DNA of 9,282 nucleotides, from assembly GCA_900554225.1 (NCBI GenBank), contig USGH01000092.1, positions 1-9,282 on the forward strand. The letters run 5' to 3'. A model generated the notes under the pieces. That model worked only from the letters and a program-made list of their open reading frames with translations. It made no database searches and was not told where the DNA came from. Shown here one piece after another: positions 1 to 6,286 of the stretch (the first letter of the stretch is position 1; each line of letters starts with the position of its first letter). This DNA is from an uncultured Eubacteriales bacterium (lineage in GTDB: Bacteria > Bacillota > Clostridia > Oscillospirales > CAG-272). Both the position numbers and the translations under genes were made by a program.

Positions 1-1472
1 ACTTCCGGATGAGCAAATACGCCGATTGGCTGATCGATTACATCGAGAGCCACCCCGGCTTTATCGAACCGGAAGCGCGTCAGAAGGAAATGATCGGCAA
101 CTTTTTAAAGCCCGGTCTTCAGGATCTCTGCATCACCCGTTCCAATTTCCGTTGGGGTATTCCGGTGCCGTTTGATCCGGGGCATGTAACCTATGTGTGG
201 CTCGACGCACTCTGCAACTACATCACGGCTCTCGGTTACGATCCCGCAAACGAGGTACAGCCGGAGAATTTCCAGAAATACTGGCCCGCGGACGTTCACG
301 TCATCGGCAAGGACATCATGCGCTTCCACTCCATCTACTGGACGATCTTCCTCCACGCGCTCGGTCTGCCGCTGCCGAAGAAGATTTTCGGTCACCCGTG
401 GTTCAAGTTCGGCGAGGACAAAATGTCCAAATCGCGCGGCAACGTGATCTACTCCGATGAGCTGGCAGCCCACTTCACCGTAGACGGTGTACGGTATTAT
501 GCACTTGCCGAAATGCCCTATCTGAACGACGGCTCCATCACCTACGAAAGCATGGTCAACCGCTACAACACCGACCTTGCAAACAACCTTGGCAACCTTG
601 TCAACCGCACCATCGCCATGACGAAAAAGTATTTTGGCGGGATCGTGCCGGAACCAGGCAGCGAGGAAGGTCCGGACGCAGAGCTGAAGGATGCCTGCCG
701 CACCGCCGTGGAGAGCTTCACCGGCGACATGGAATCGTTCCACCTTGCCGATGCGTGTGCCGATATTTTCACGATGCTCCGCCGCGCAAACAAGTATATT
801 GACGAAACCACTCCCTGGACACTCGCAAAATCCGAGGAAACCCTGCCGCGGCTGAAAACCGTGATCTACAACCTTCTGGAAACGATCCGCACCGGTGCCG
901 TACTGCTCACCTCCCTTCTGCCCCAGACCGCGGAATCCATTTTCCGCCAGATCGGCACGGATGTCACCGATTTCGATTCCGTATCCGCATTCGGCGCACT
1001 TGCTCCGGGCAAAGAGGTCGGCGAGGCTGTGCCGCTCTTCCAGAGAATCGATGAAGAAGCACTGATCGCCGAATGGCACGCAAAGCAGGAGGAGGCAAAA
1101 AAAGCAGCGGAAGCAGCACAGCCGAAAACCATCGAAAAGCCGGAAGGCATCGCGCAAATCGGGATCGACGATTTCATGAAGGTGGAGCTGCGTACCGCAC
1201 AGATTCTGGCTTGTGAAAAGGTACCGAAAGCCAAAAAGCTCCTCAAATTGCAGGTCGATCTCGGCTATGAACAGAGGCAGGTCGTCTCCGGCATCGCAAA
1301 ATTCTACGAACCGGAAGCCCTCATTGGCAAAAAGATCATCTTAGTCGCCAATCTGAAGCCCGCCGTGCTGTGTGGGATCGAATCCAACGGCATGATCCTG
1401 GCATCCGGAGAAGATGAGGTGCGTGTGGTATTCCTTTCCGACGACACGCCGCTCGGGGAACGGGTACGGTGA
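1..1472 (+). CDS. metG: Methionyl-tRNA synthetase, C-terminal part (5' end outside window)
   Basis: This enzyme charges tRNA(Met) with methionine in the cytoplasm. The reading frame is open from base 3 (codons for F, R, M, S, K), so the ATG at 9 is an internal methionine of the conserved FRMSKYA stretch and not the start; the N-terminal half with the HIGH motif lies upstream. Visible are the WGIPVP and YVWLDAL core segments, the KMSKS ATP-binding loop at 420-434, the anticodon-binding helical domain (about 480-1030), a charged Ala/Lys/Glu-rich linker (about 1050-1140), and a C-terminal Trbp111-like OB-fold tRNA-binding domain (about 1150-1460, with FMKVELRTAQI and the SNGMILA motif). This appended domain is the form common in Firmicutes. 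The stop overlaps the start of the next gene by 4 bp. Identification is secure; only the length is unknown. Confidence 0.97.
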   Translation, partial: FRMSKYADWLIDYIESHPGFIEPEARQKEMIGNFLKPGLQDLCITRSNFRWGIPVPFDPGHVTYVWLDALCNYITALGYDPANEVQPENFQKYWPADVHVIGKDIMRFHSIYWTIFLHALGLPLPKKIFGHPWFKFGEDKMSKSRGNVIYSDELAAHFTVDGVRYYALAEMPYLNDGSITYESMVNRYNTDLANNLGNLVNRTIAMTKKYFGGIVPEPGSEEGPDAELKDACRTAVESFTGDMESFHLADACADIFTMLRRANKYIDETTPWTLAKSEETLPRLKTVIYNLLETIRTGAVLLTSLLPQTAESIFRQIGTDVTDFDSVSAFGALAPGKEVGEAVPLFQRIDEEALIAEWHAKQEEAKKAAEAAQPKTIEKPEGIAQIGIDDFMKVELRTAQILACEKVPKAKKLLKLQVDLGYEQRQVVSGIAKFYEPEALIGKKIILVANLKPAVLCGIESNGMILASGEDEVRVVFLSDDTPLGERVR

Positions 1473-2293
1473 GTCCTGTGGGATTTTTCGACACCCACGC
1501 GCATTATGACGACGAACGCTTCGCCGCGGAATTCGCCATGGACGCAAACGGTCGGCACTACGCAGGGACGGACGGCGCGATCTCGTATGTACACGACTGC
1601 GGGGCGGACTACATCTGCAATGTCGGTGCAAGTCTGCGCTCCTCCCATGCGTCCCTGGCTCTGGCGGACCGATACCCGTTTGTCTATGCAGCAGTTGGGC
1701 TTCACCCCTCAGACGCACAGCGCATCCCGGTCGGTATGGAGGAAGACGCACTCTCAGAGCTCCGGGAAATGGCACGGCACAAAAAGGCGGTCGCAATCGG
1801 GGAGATCGGTCTGGACTACCACTACGACGATACCGACCGGGCAAGACAGCACTGGTTCTTTGACCGGCAGCTCACCCTTGCGGAGGAAGCAGAACTGCCC
1901 GTTGTCATCCACGACCGCGACGCACATGGGGACACATTCGCTCTGCTGTCCCGTCACAATGTCCGCGGTATCATTCACAGCTGTAGCTGTAGTGCGGAAA
2001 TGGCGCGGCAGTACGTCGAAATGGGATTCTTTATCTCCTTTTCCGGCCCGCTGACCTACAAAAACGCAGCGCGGGTACGAGAAGCGTGTGCCGCCGTACC
2101 GCTTGAGAGACTGCTGCTCGAAACGGACGCGCCGTACCTGCCGCCGGTTCCGCATCGCGGGGAGATGAACCATTCTGCCTATCTGCCGCTGACCGGAGAG
2201 GCGATGGCGCAGATCCACGGGGTCTCTCTGGCAGAAATGCTCTCGATCACACGCGAAAACGGCTGCCGCGTCTACGGGATCACTCCCGACTGA
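1469..2293 (+). CDS. tatD: TatD-family metal-dependent hydrolase (DNase)
   Basis: A TIM-barrel amidohydrolase-fold enzyme; characterised TatD proteins are metal-dependent 3'-5' DNases acting in DNA repair or turnover. All the expected metal-site motifs are visible: DTHAH near the N-terminus (H10 and H12), GLHPSDA, GEIGLDY (E112), VVIHDRDA (H148), IIHSCS (H170) and LLLETDAPYLPPVP (D220). The usual HCFSGS block reads HSCSCS, but the histidine is kept. The chosen GTG start overlaps the metG TGA in a GTGA junction, with GGGGAA about 9 bases upstream; an alternative GTG lies three codons further in at 1478. At 274 aa it is slightly longer than the usual ~255 aa. It follows metG directly, a common arrangement in Firmicutes that points to translational coupling. 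The family is certain; the physiological substrate is not shown by the sequence. Confidence 0.95.
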   Translation: MSPVGFFDTHAHYDDERFAAEFAMDANGRHYAGTDGAISYVHDCGADYICNVGASLRSSHASLALADRYPFVYAAVGLHPSDAQRIPVGMEEDALSELREMARHKKAVAIGEIGLDYHYDDTDRARQHWFFDRQLTLAEEAELPVVIHDRDAHGDTFALLSRHNVRGIIHSCSCSAEMARQYVEMGFFISFSGPLTYKNAARVREACAAVPLERLLLETDAPYLPPVPHRGEMNHSAYLPLTGEAMAQIHGVSLAEMLSITRENGCRVYGITPD

Positions 2294-2322
2294 ATCAAAT
2301 TCGTTCACGAAGAAGGCTTGTC

Positions 2323-2916
2323 ATGGTAATTACGTACAACATCAAAAACAGTTTGTATCTCAACATTACAAACCACTGTACCAATCGATGCGATTTCTGT
2401 ATCCGGGATCACGGTACCGGACTCTATGCCAGTCTCAAGCTGGAGAGAGAACCCGCTCTGGACGAGATCCTCGGCGATGTGCTCTCACAGAATCTGCACA
2501 AATACAAGGAAATCGTATTCTGCGGCTATGGCGAGCCTACCTGCCGGTTATACGATCTGCTTGCGATATGCAAAAAGCTGCGCGAGGTAACGGACACGCC
2601 GATCCGGCTGAATACGAACGGACACGCATCGCTCATCTCCGGCGAGGACACCGCTCCGATGTTCAAAGGACTCATTGACGTCGTCTCCATCAGCATGAAC
2701 GCTGCCGATCCGGACACGTACTATCAGCTCTGCCATCCGAAATTCGGCGAGGATACGTATGTGGGAGTACTCAAATTCGCCCGCGAGATCAGCAAATACG
2801 TGCCGAAGGTGGTGCTGACCGCCGTGGAGAGCACCATTCAGACGGACGATGTGGATCGCTGCCGCCGGATCGCCGCGGATCTCGGTGCGGAATTCCGGCT
2901 GCGTGAATACATATGA
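2323..2916 (+). CDS. TatD-associated small radical SAM protein
   Basis: A 197-aa radical S-adenosylmethionine protein. The CX3CX2C motif that binds the [4Fe-4S] cluster is at C19, C23 and C26 (CTNRCDFC), and the SAM-binding GGEP-type motif appears as GYGEP at 68-72, followed by a beta strand carrying LNTNGH. It is shorter than most radical SAM enzymes and has no extra cluster domain. Its size, its motif spacing and its position directly after tatD (29-bp gap) match the family described as 'radical SAM protein, TatD family-associated' (TIGR04038 as I recall it). No member has a known reaction as far as I know. The ATG at 2323 has an AGAAGG ribosome site six bases upstream. A terminator follows the gene. 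The radical SAM assignment is firm; the substrate is unknown. Confidence 0.9.
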   Translation: MVITYNIKNSLYLNITNHCTNRCDFCIRDHGTGLYASLKLEREPALDEILGDVLSQNLHKYKEIVFCGYGEPTCRLYDLLAICKKLREVTDTPIRLNTNGHASLISGEDTAPMFKGLIDVVSISMNAADPDTYYQLCHPKFGEDTYVGVLKFAREISKYVPKVVLTAVESTIQTDDVDRCRRIAADLGAEFRLREYI

Positions 2917-2949
2917 GAATCGCGGCGCATACCTATAGATAATACCGCA

Positions 2950-2991
2950 ATACACGAGGATCCATGGAAATTTGCCCTCGTGTATCTTTTT
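2950..2991 (+). terminator. Intrinsic terminator closing the metG-tatD-radical SAM operon
   Basis: A perfect 10-bp inverted repeat, ATACACGAGG (2950-2959) and CCTCGTGTAT (2976-2985), encloses a 16-nt loop and is followed by C and five T (2987-2991). It starts 33 bp after the radical SAM stop and ends 16 bp before the sdaA start codon, so it separates the two transcription units. The T tract is short, so some read-through into sdaA is possible. Confidence 0.8.
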
Positions 2992-3007
2992 GCAAAGGAT
3001 AAAAAGC

Positions 3008-4210
3008 ATGAAATCGATCAGAGAGCTATACAAAATCGGGCATGGTCCGTCCAGCTCGCACACTATGGGACCACAGAAAGCCGCTGCCTATTTTGCAGGC
3101 AAGCATCCGGATGCCGATCATTTTGCTGTGACCCTATACGGTTCGCTTGCCAAAACCGGTCGCGGTCACTGCACGGATACGGTGATTCTCGATACGTTTG
3201 CACCGCGCAAATGCGAAATTCTGTGGAACCCGGAGCCGGATTTTCCGATGCCGCACGAGAATACAATGGATCTGTGTGCGTATACGGCGGATGGATGGGA
3301 AATCGATCGGATCCGTGTGCTGTCCGTCGGCGGCGGAGAGATCCGCATTGAGGGGATCCCGGAGCTGGATGCACCGGAGATCTACCACGAGAACCATTTC
3401 ACGGAGGTCGCGGAATACTGCAAGGATCGCAATATGCGCCTGTCCACGTATGTCTACGAGCATGAGGACGTGGATTTCAAGCCGTTTCTTGAAAAAATCT
3501 GGCTCGTGATGAACGAAGCGATCGATATGGGGCTGCAAAAACGCGGTACACTCCCGGGTGGACTTGGCGTAGAGCGAAAGGCGCAATATCTCTACAACCA
3601 GCGGCACATCGACGAATCGCCCAACACAAGGGAAAACCGGATCGTATGCGCATATGCTTTCGCGGCAAGTGAACAAAACGCAGACGGTGGAGTCATTGTT
3701 ACGGCTCCGACCTGCGGCGCATGCAGTGTGGTGCCGTCGGTACTCCGATATTTCCGCGAACAGAAGGGCTTCACAAACGATAAGATCCTCGACGCGCTGG
3801 CAGTTGGCGGACTTGTCGGCAATCTCGTGAAGGAAAATGCGTCCATCTCCGGTGCGGCGTGCGGCTGTCAGGCGGAGATCGGCACGGCTTGCTCGATGGC
3901 AGCGGCGGCACTGTGTGAGCTGCACGAAATGTCCATCGACCAGATCGAATACGCTGCGGAGGTCGCCTTGGAACATCATCTCGGACTCACCTGTGACCCG
4001 ATCTGCGGGCTTGTCCAGATTCCCTGCATTGAGCGCAACGCCGTAGCAGCCATGCGTGCCATCAACGCGCTGAGTCTTTCGAATTTTCTCTCGGAAACGC
4101 GTAAGATCTCATTTGATATGGTGGTAAAGACCATGTACGAAACCGGTCGCGACATCAACGCGCGCTATCGGGAAACCTCCGCAGGCGGTCTTGCCAAGCT
4201 GGAGCTGTGA
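3008..4210 (+). CDS. sdaA: L-serine ammonia-lyase (L-serine dehydratase), single chain, iron-sulfur type
   Basis: Deaminates L-serine to pyruvate and ammonia using an oxygen-sensitive [4Fe-4S] cluster. The N-terminal beta domain shows KIGHGPSSSHTMGP (residues about 9-22), and the C-terminal alpha domain shows TLPGGLGVERKA, APTCGACSVVPS (C236, C239), ISGAACGCQAEIG (C285, C287) and CDPICGLVQIPCIERNA (C329, C333, C340). C287, C329 and C340 have the spacing (42 and 11) of the three cluster cysteines I recall from the structurally studied Legionella enzyme. The fused beta-alpha order is the type II architecture, but at 400 aa it is shorter than the roughly 450-aa E. coli form. The ATG at 3008 has AAAGGA eight bases upstream and begins exactly at the conserved N-terminus, so an upstream TTG at 2972 inside the terminator is rejected. 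The acetyltransferase gene follows one base after the stop. Confidence 0.95.
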   Translation: MKSIRELYKIGHGPSSSHTMGPQKAAAYFAGKHPDADHFAVTLYGSLAKTGRGHCTDTVILDTFAPRKCEILWNPEPDFPMPHENTMDLCAYTADGWEIDRIRVLSVGGGEIRIEGIPELDAPEIYHENHFTEVAEYCKDRNMRLSTYVYEHEDVDFKPFLEKIWLVMNEAIDMGLQKRGTLPGGLGVERKAQYLYNQRHIDESPNTRENRIVCAYAFAASEQNADGGVIVTAPTCGACSVVPSVLRYFREQKGFTNDKILDALAVGGLVGNLVKENASISGAACGCQAEIGTACSMAAAALCELHEMSIDQIEYAAEVALEHHLGLTCDPICGLVQIPCIERNAVAAMRAINALSLSNFLSETRKISFDMVVKTMYETGRDINARYRETSAGGLAKLEL

Positions 4211-4211
4211 T

Positions 4212-4703
4212 ATGGAAAATACTGTACATCTGGAACGGATCTGCACCGCGAATGTCTGGAAGATCCTTGCTTTAGAGGTGGACGACACCCAGAAAGCCTT
4301 TGTCGCGACCAATACGGAAAGCATCGTGGAAGCATATCTCGCCCTATCCGTCGGCGGTCACGCGTTTCCTTTCGGAATCTATGCCGGAGATGTGCCGGTC
4401 GGATTTCTCATGATCGGCTACGACGTGGACGAAAGCTGGACAGACGCGCCGCAGATCGCGCAAGACAACTATTCCCTATGGCGGCTGATGATCGACAAGC
4501 GGCATCAACACAAAGGCTACGGCAGACAGGCGGTCGCACAGGCATTGGACTTCATCCGCTCTGCGCCATGCGGAAAGGCGGAGTATTGCTATCTGTCGTA
4601 CGAACCGGACAACGCAGTCGCAAAAGCACTGTATGCTTCGTTCGGTTTCCAGGAGACAGGGGATAAAGACGGTGACGAGGTAATCGCCGCGCTGCGACTG
4701 TAG
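4212..4703 (+). CDS. GNAT N-acetyltransferase, diamine/spermidine acetyltransferase-like (BltD/PaiA type)
   Basis: A 163-aa single-domain acetyltransferase that would move an acetyl group from acetyl-CoA to an amine. The acetyl-CoA-binding motif A is seen as LWRLMIDKRHQHKGYGR, with the Q/R-x-x-G-x-G signature at residues 99-104. The N-terminal strand GIYAGDVPVGFLMIGYD, the LSYEPDN segment and ALYASFGFQETG near the C-terminus closely resemble the Bacillus BltD and related polyamine acetyltransferases as I remember them. The ATG at 4212 is one base after the sdaA stop and uses a GGAG inside the sdaA 3' end, so it is probably coupled to sdaA; an in-frame start at 4191 would overlap sdaA without a better ribosome site. 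The GNAT family is firm. The polyamine substrate is inferred from similarity, and other small amines are possible. Confidence 0.85.
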   Translation: MENTVHLERICTANVWKILALEVDDTQKAFVATNTESIVEAYLALSVGGHAFPFGIYAGDVPVGFLMIGYDVDESWTDAPQIAQDNYSLWRLMIDKRHQHKGYGRQAVAQALDFIRSAPCGKAEYCYLSYEPDNAVAKALYASFGFQETGDKDGDEVIAALRL

Positions 4704-4707
4704 GAAT

Positions 4708-4742
4708 ACGGTACTGATATTCCGGCAATACTACCGTTTTTT
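4708..4742 (+). terminator. Weak intrinsic terminator after the acetyltransferase gene
   Basis: ACGGTA (4708-4713) and TACCGT (4732-4737) form a 6-bp stem around an 18-nt loop, and the T of the right arm begins a run of six T (4737-4742). A competing stem, GGAATA (4703-4708) with TATTCC (4718-4723), overlaps it. Its position just after the stop codon at 4703 and before the next promoter supports a terminator role, but the stem is short. Confidence 0.5.
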
Positions 4743-4757
4743 CGTGCACACATCCCC

Positions 4758-4786
4758 TTGACAACGGGCGTTTTTTGTGCTATACT
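4758..4786 (+). promoter_or_regulatory. Housekeeping sigma-factor promoter of the B12 uptake operon
   Basis: The -35 box TTGACA (4758-4763) is a perfect consensus match. A 17-nt spacer follows, then the -10 box TATACT (4781-4786), which differs from TATAAT in one base. Transcription should begin near 4792-4794, just before the riboswitch aptamer, so control falls on elongation through the leader. This is the strongest promoter visible in the window. Confidence 0.88.
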
Positions 4787-4801
4787 GTCTTCAAATTCAA
4801 T

Positions 4802-4926
4802 AACGCACCGCGGTTCCCGTTTTTTTACGGGATCAGGGGGAAGTTCGGTGAAAATCCGTCGCAACCGTCATTACCGTAACAGGAACGCTCCCGTTTCTCA
4901 AGTCGGAATACCTGCCGCAGCGCGTT
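4802..4926 (+). promoter_or_regulatory. Cobalamin riboswitch aptamer (short, divergent variant)
   Basis: A leader RNA element expected to bind a cobalamin and lower expression of the genes downstream. Conserved blocks appear in the right order: GGTTCC (4812-4817) opening the CCCGT/ACGGG hairpin (4816-4831); GGGGAA then GGTG, AAAA and TCC (4837-4857), close to the consensus GGGAA-GGTG-AA-TCC; ACCGTAA (4873-4879) for the usual ACTGTRA; and AGTCGGAATACCTGCC (4901-4916), a close match to the 3' box. GGT (4812-4814) can pair with ACC (4910-4912), and AACGC (4802-4806) with GCGTT (4922-4926) as the closing stem. The usual CCCGC before ACTGTRA is degraded, and only one small hairpin (GGAACG/CGTTTC, 4882-4896) lies between ACCGTAA and the 3' box. 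This is shorter than the classic adenosylcobalamin class, so a variant or a different cobalamin preference is possible. Confidence 0.83.
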
Positions 4927-5051
4927 CTTTCAGGATCTACATTTTTGGACAAGAAGAATGCAGCCGTATGCTTTCCGTTTTCTGAGACGGGGTGTTGTTT
5001 TGCTGCACTTCCTGTTCGCGGAGATGGGAGCTTTGGTTGCGCGCGTTCTTT
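4920..5051 (+). repeat. 11-nt direct repeat pairing the aptamer edge with the terminator arm
   Basis: GCGCGTTCTTT occurs at 4920-4930 and again at 5041-5051. The first copy contains the 3' strand of the aptamer closing stem; the second contains the left arm of the terminator. Both can pair with AGAACGCG (5057-5064), and both can also pair with GAACGC (4883-4888) inside the aptamer. The repeat is seen directly; its role in switching is inferred. Confidence 0.7.
4931..5041 (+). other. Riboswitch leader spacer with nested hairpins
   Basis: There is no convincing gene between the aptamer and the terminator. The segment contains a 6-bp pair TGCAGC (4959-4964) with GCTGCA (5002-5007), which encloses a second hairpin CCGTTT (4975-4980) with AGACGG (4985-4990, one G-U pair, loop TCTG). 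An open frame crosses it from 4958 into the downstream gene, but it lacks a ribosome site and recognisable protein features. It is best read as the expression platform linking the aptamer to the terminator. Confidence 0.45.
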
Positions 5052-5070
5052 TTTGCAGAACGCGTTTTTT
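5042..5070 (+). terminator. Riboswitch-controlled intrinsic terminator
   Basis: CGCGTTCT (5042-5049) and AGAACGCG (5057-5064) make a perfect 8-bp stem with a 7-nt loop, followed directly by six T (5065-5070). It lies after the cobalamin aptamer and 58 bp before the first start codon, so it is an attenuator rather than the end of a gene. The left arm is part of an 11-nt copy of bases 4920-4930 at the 3' edge of the aptamer, which suggests competing pairings. Ligand binding would be expected to favour termination. Confidence 0.85.
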
Positions 5071-5128
5071 GTTCGATCCGTTTCCGTTTATCCGCATTCC
5101 GATCGCCGCAAAGGAGTCGTGCAGCCAT

Positions 5129-5473
5129 ATGGAAAAATACACGAGAGAATCCGTTCTTGTGCTGCTCCGGACGAAATACGACGCGCTTTGTGCCGCCGGA
5201 GAGAATCGGTATCCACGCCGTTCGGATTTTTCCGCCGCCGAGGTCTGTGCCGTCAAAGCCTATCTCGGACCATGGCCGCGCGCGCTGGAATCCGCCGGAA
5301 TCAAACCGCCGCGCCAGGATGACCGGCTCGCGCGCAACCGAGAAAAGCGGATCCGTGCCAAGCGAAACCGCCGTTTGCAAGGTGTCCTGCCGGACGCTGC
5401 GAACGCGGATACAGCACCGCAGGCGAAAACGGAAAACGATCCCCACATCCCCGCGACCATCGAACAAAAATAA
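5129..5473 (+). CDS. Small basic protein with one homing-endonuclease-associated (HNH) repeat
   Basis: A 114-aa protein, the first gene after the riboswitch terminator. Residues about 3-60 fit the homing endonuclease-associated repeat (Pfam HNH_repeat, PF18780, from memory): a YTRESVLVLLR helix, then RYPRRSDFSA, then YLGPWPRALESAGIKPP, where the W/ALE/AGI pattern is the hallmark. This repeat is thought to bind DNA in homing endonucleases, but no HNH or other nuclease motif is present here. Residues about 65-85 are very rich in Arg and Lys, and the tail is acidic/polar and probably disordered. The ATG at 5129 has AAAGGAG twelve bases upstream, a long spacing; no better start was found. The next gene's ribosome site overlaps this stop. 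DNA or RNA binding is likely, but its role in a B12 operon is unknown. Confidence 0.72.
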   Translation: MEKYTRESVLVLLRTKYDALCAAGENRYPRRSDFSAAEVCAVKAYLGPWPRALESAGIKPPRQDDRLARNREKRIRAKRNRRLQGVLPDAANADTAPQAKTENDPHIPATIEQK

Positions 5474-5485
5474 GGAGTAACCATC

Positions 5486-6286
5486 ATGAAAAAGACCATT
5501 CTCACCGTACTTTGTGCCGCACTGCTTCTCGGTACGACAGCCATCCCCGCCTATGCCGCAGACAGCGAAACCGTATACGTATCCATCGCGGACGAAAATG
5601 GCGATCTCGTTCTGCCGTATCAGCCCGTTACCGTAACCGACATCGACGGCGATGGCGCACTGACGATCAACGATGCCCTGTACGCAGCGCACACCACCTA
5701 TTATGACGGCGGCAGCGACGGATACGGCTCCGCACAGAGCGATTGGGGGCTTTCCTTAACCAAGCTGTGGGGTGTCGAAAACGGCGGCAGCTATGGCTAT
5801 TACGTGAACAACGCGTCTGCCATGAGCCTTGCCGATCCGGTATCCGCAGGTTCCTATGTCGCAGCATTTGTCTATACCGACACGGCCGCTTTCTCCGACA
5901 CCTACTGCTATTTTGACGCACAGCAGATCACGGACGGCGTGGTTGGCGACAGCATCACACTGACCCTTTCCGCAGCAGGATTTGACGAAAACTTCGCACC
6001 GATCTCCTACCCGGTTGCAGGAGCGGAAATCACCGTAAATGGTGCCGCTACCGGTGTGTATACCGATGAAAACGGTGTGGCAAGCGTACCGTTCTATACC
6101 GCAGGTACCTACACGATCAGCGCACACTCCGACAGCCAGACGCTTGTTCCGCCGGTCTGCCTTGCCGTGATCGGAGAAAACGCACCGCAGACTGCCGATT
6201 ATGGCGTATGGTGCCTGGGCGGTGCTGTCGTGATGCTCGGTGCGGCATATGTAACTGCACGCAAAGAGCGTTCTTATGAAAACTAA
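5486..6286 (+). CDS. Secreted, surface-anchored DUF4430-like (transcobalamin C-terminal-like) protein
   Basis: A 266-aa exported protein, probably a surface binder of cobalamin or another corrinoid. A signal peptide covers residues 1-24 (cleavage after AYA). Residues about 28-130 look like a DUF4430-type beta domain, ending in the GGSYGYYVNNAS segment and DPVSAGSYVAAFVYTD; this family is related to the C-terminal domain of animal transcobalamin. A dockerin/EF-hand-like calcium loop, DIDGDGALTIND (52-63), is inserted in it. Residues about 150-228 resemble an Ig-like or carboxypeptidase-regulatory-like beta domain with GVYTDENGVASVPF. The C-terminus has APQTAD (233-238), a hydrophobic helix (about 240-257) and RKERSYEN, which reads as a degenerate sortase signal or a simple membrane anchor. 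The ribosome site AAGGAG overlaps the upstream stop. Riboswitch control and the neighbouring ECF genes support a B12 role; the ligand is not proven. Confidence 0.8.
   Translation: MKKTILTVLCAALLLGTTAIPAYAADSETVYVSIADENGDLVLPYQPVTVTDIDGDGALTINDALYAAHTTYYDGGSDGYGSAQSDWGLSLTKLWGVENGGSYGYYVNNASAMSLADPVSAGSYVAAFVYTDTAAFSDTYCYFDAQQITDGVVGDSITLTLSAAGFDENFAPISYPVAGAEITVNGAATGVYTDENGVASVPFYTAGTYTISAHSDSQTLVPPVCLAVIGENAPQTADYGVWCLGGAVVMLGAAYVTARKERSYEN

Noticed and set aside
9..11. ATG at 9 as the start of metG
   Set aside because: The frame is open upstream and FRMSKYA is an internal motif of methionyl-tRNA synthetase; the catalytic N-terminal half is simply outside the window.
105..1157. Long minus-strand open frame (350 codons) opposite metG
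   Set aside because: It lies entirely antisense to a clearly conserved gene, has low-complexity Cys/Phe/Arg-rich composition and no recognisable domain; high GC makes such shadow frames common.
2972..3007. Upstream TTG start for the serine dehydratase
   Set aside because: It lies inside the terminator hairpin, has no ribosome site, and the conserved N-terminus begins exactly at the ATG at 3008, which has AAAGGA at good spacing.
4958..5128. In-frame N-terminal extension of the HNH-repeat protein
   Set aside because: The extension would be translated from the riboswitch expression platform and through the terminator, has no ribosome site, and the recognisable domain begins only after the ATG at 5129.
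4937..5692. Minus-strand open frame (251 codons) opposite the riboswitch leader and the next two genes
   Set aside because: It crosses the promoter-proximal leader, terminator and two plus-strand genes with good ribosome sites, and shows no domain or signal of its own.
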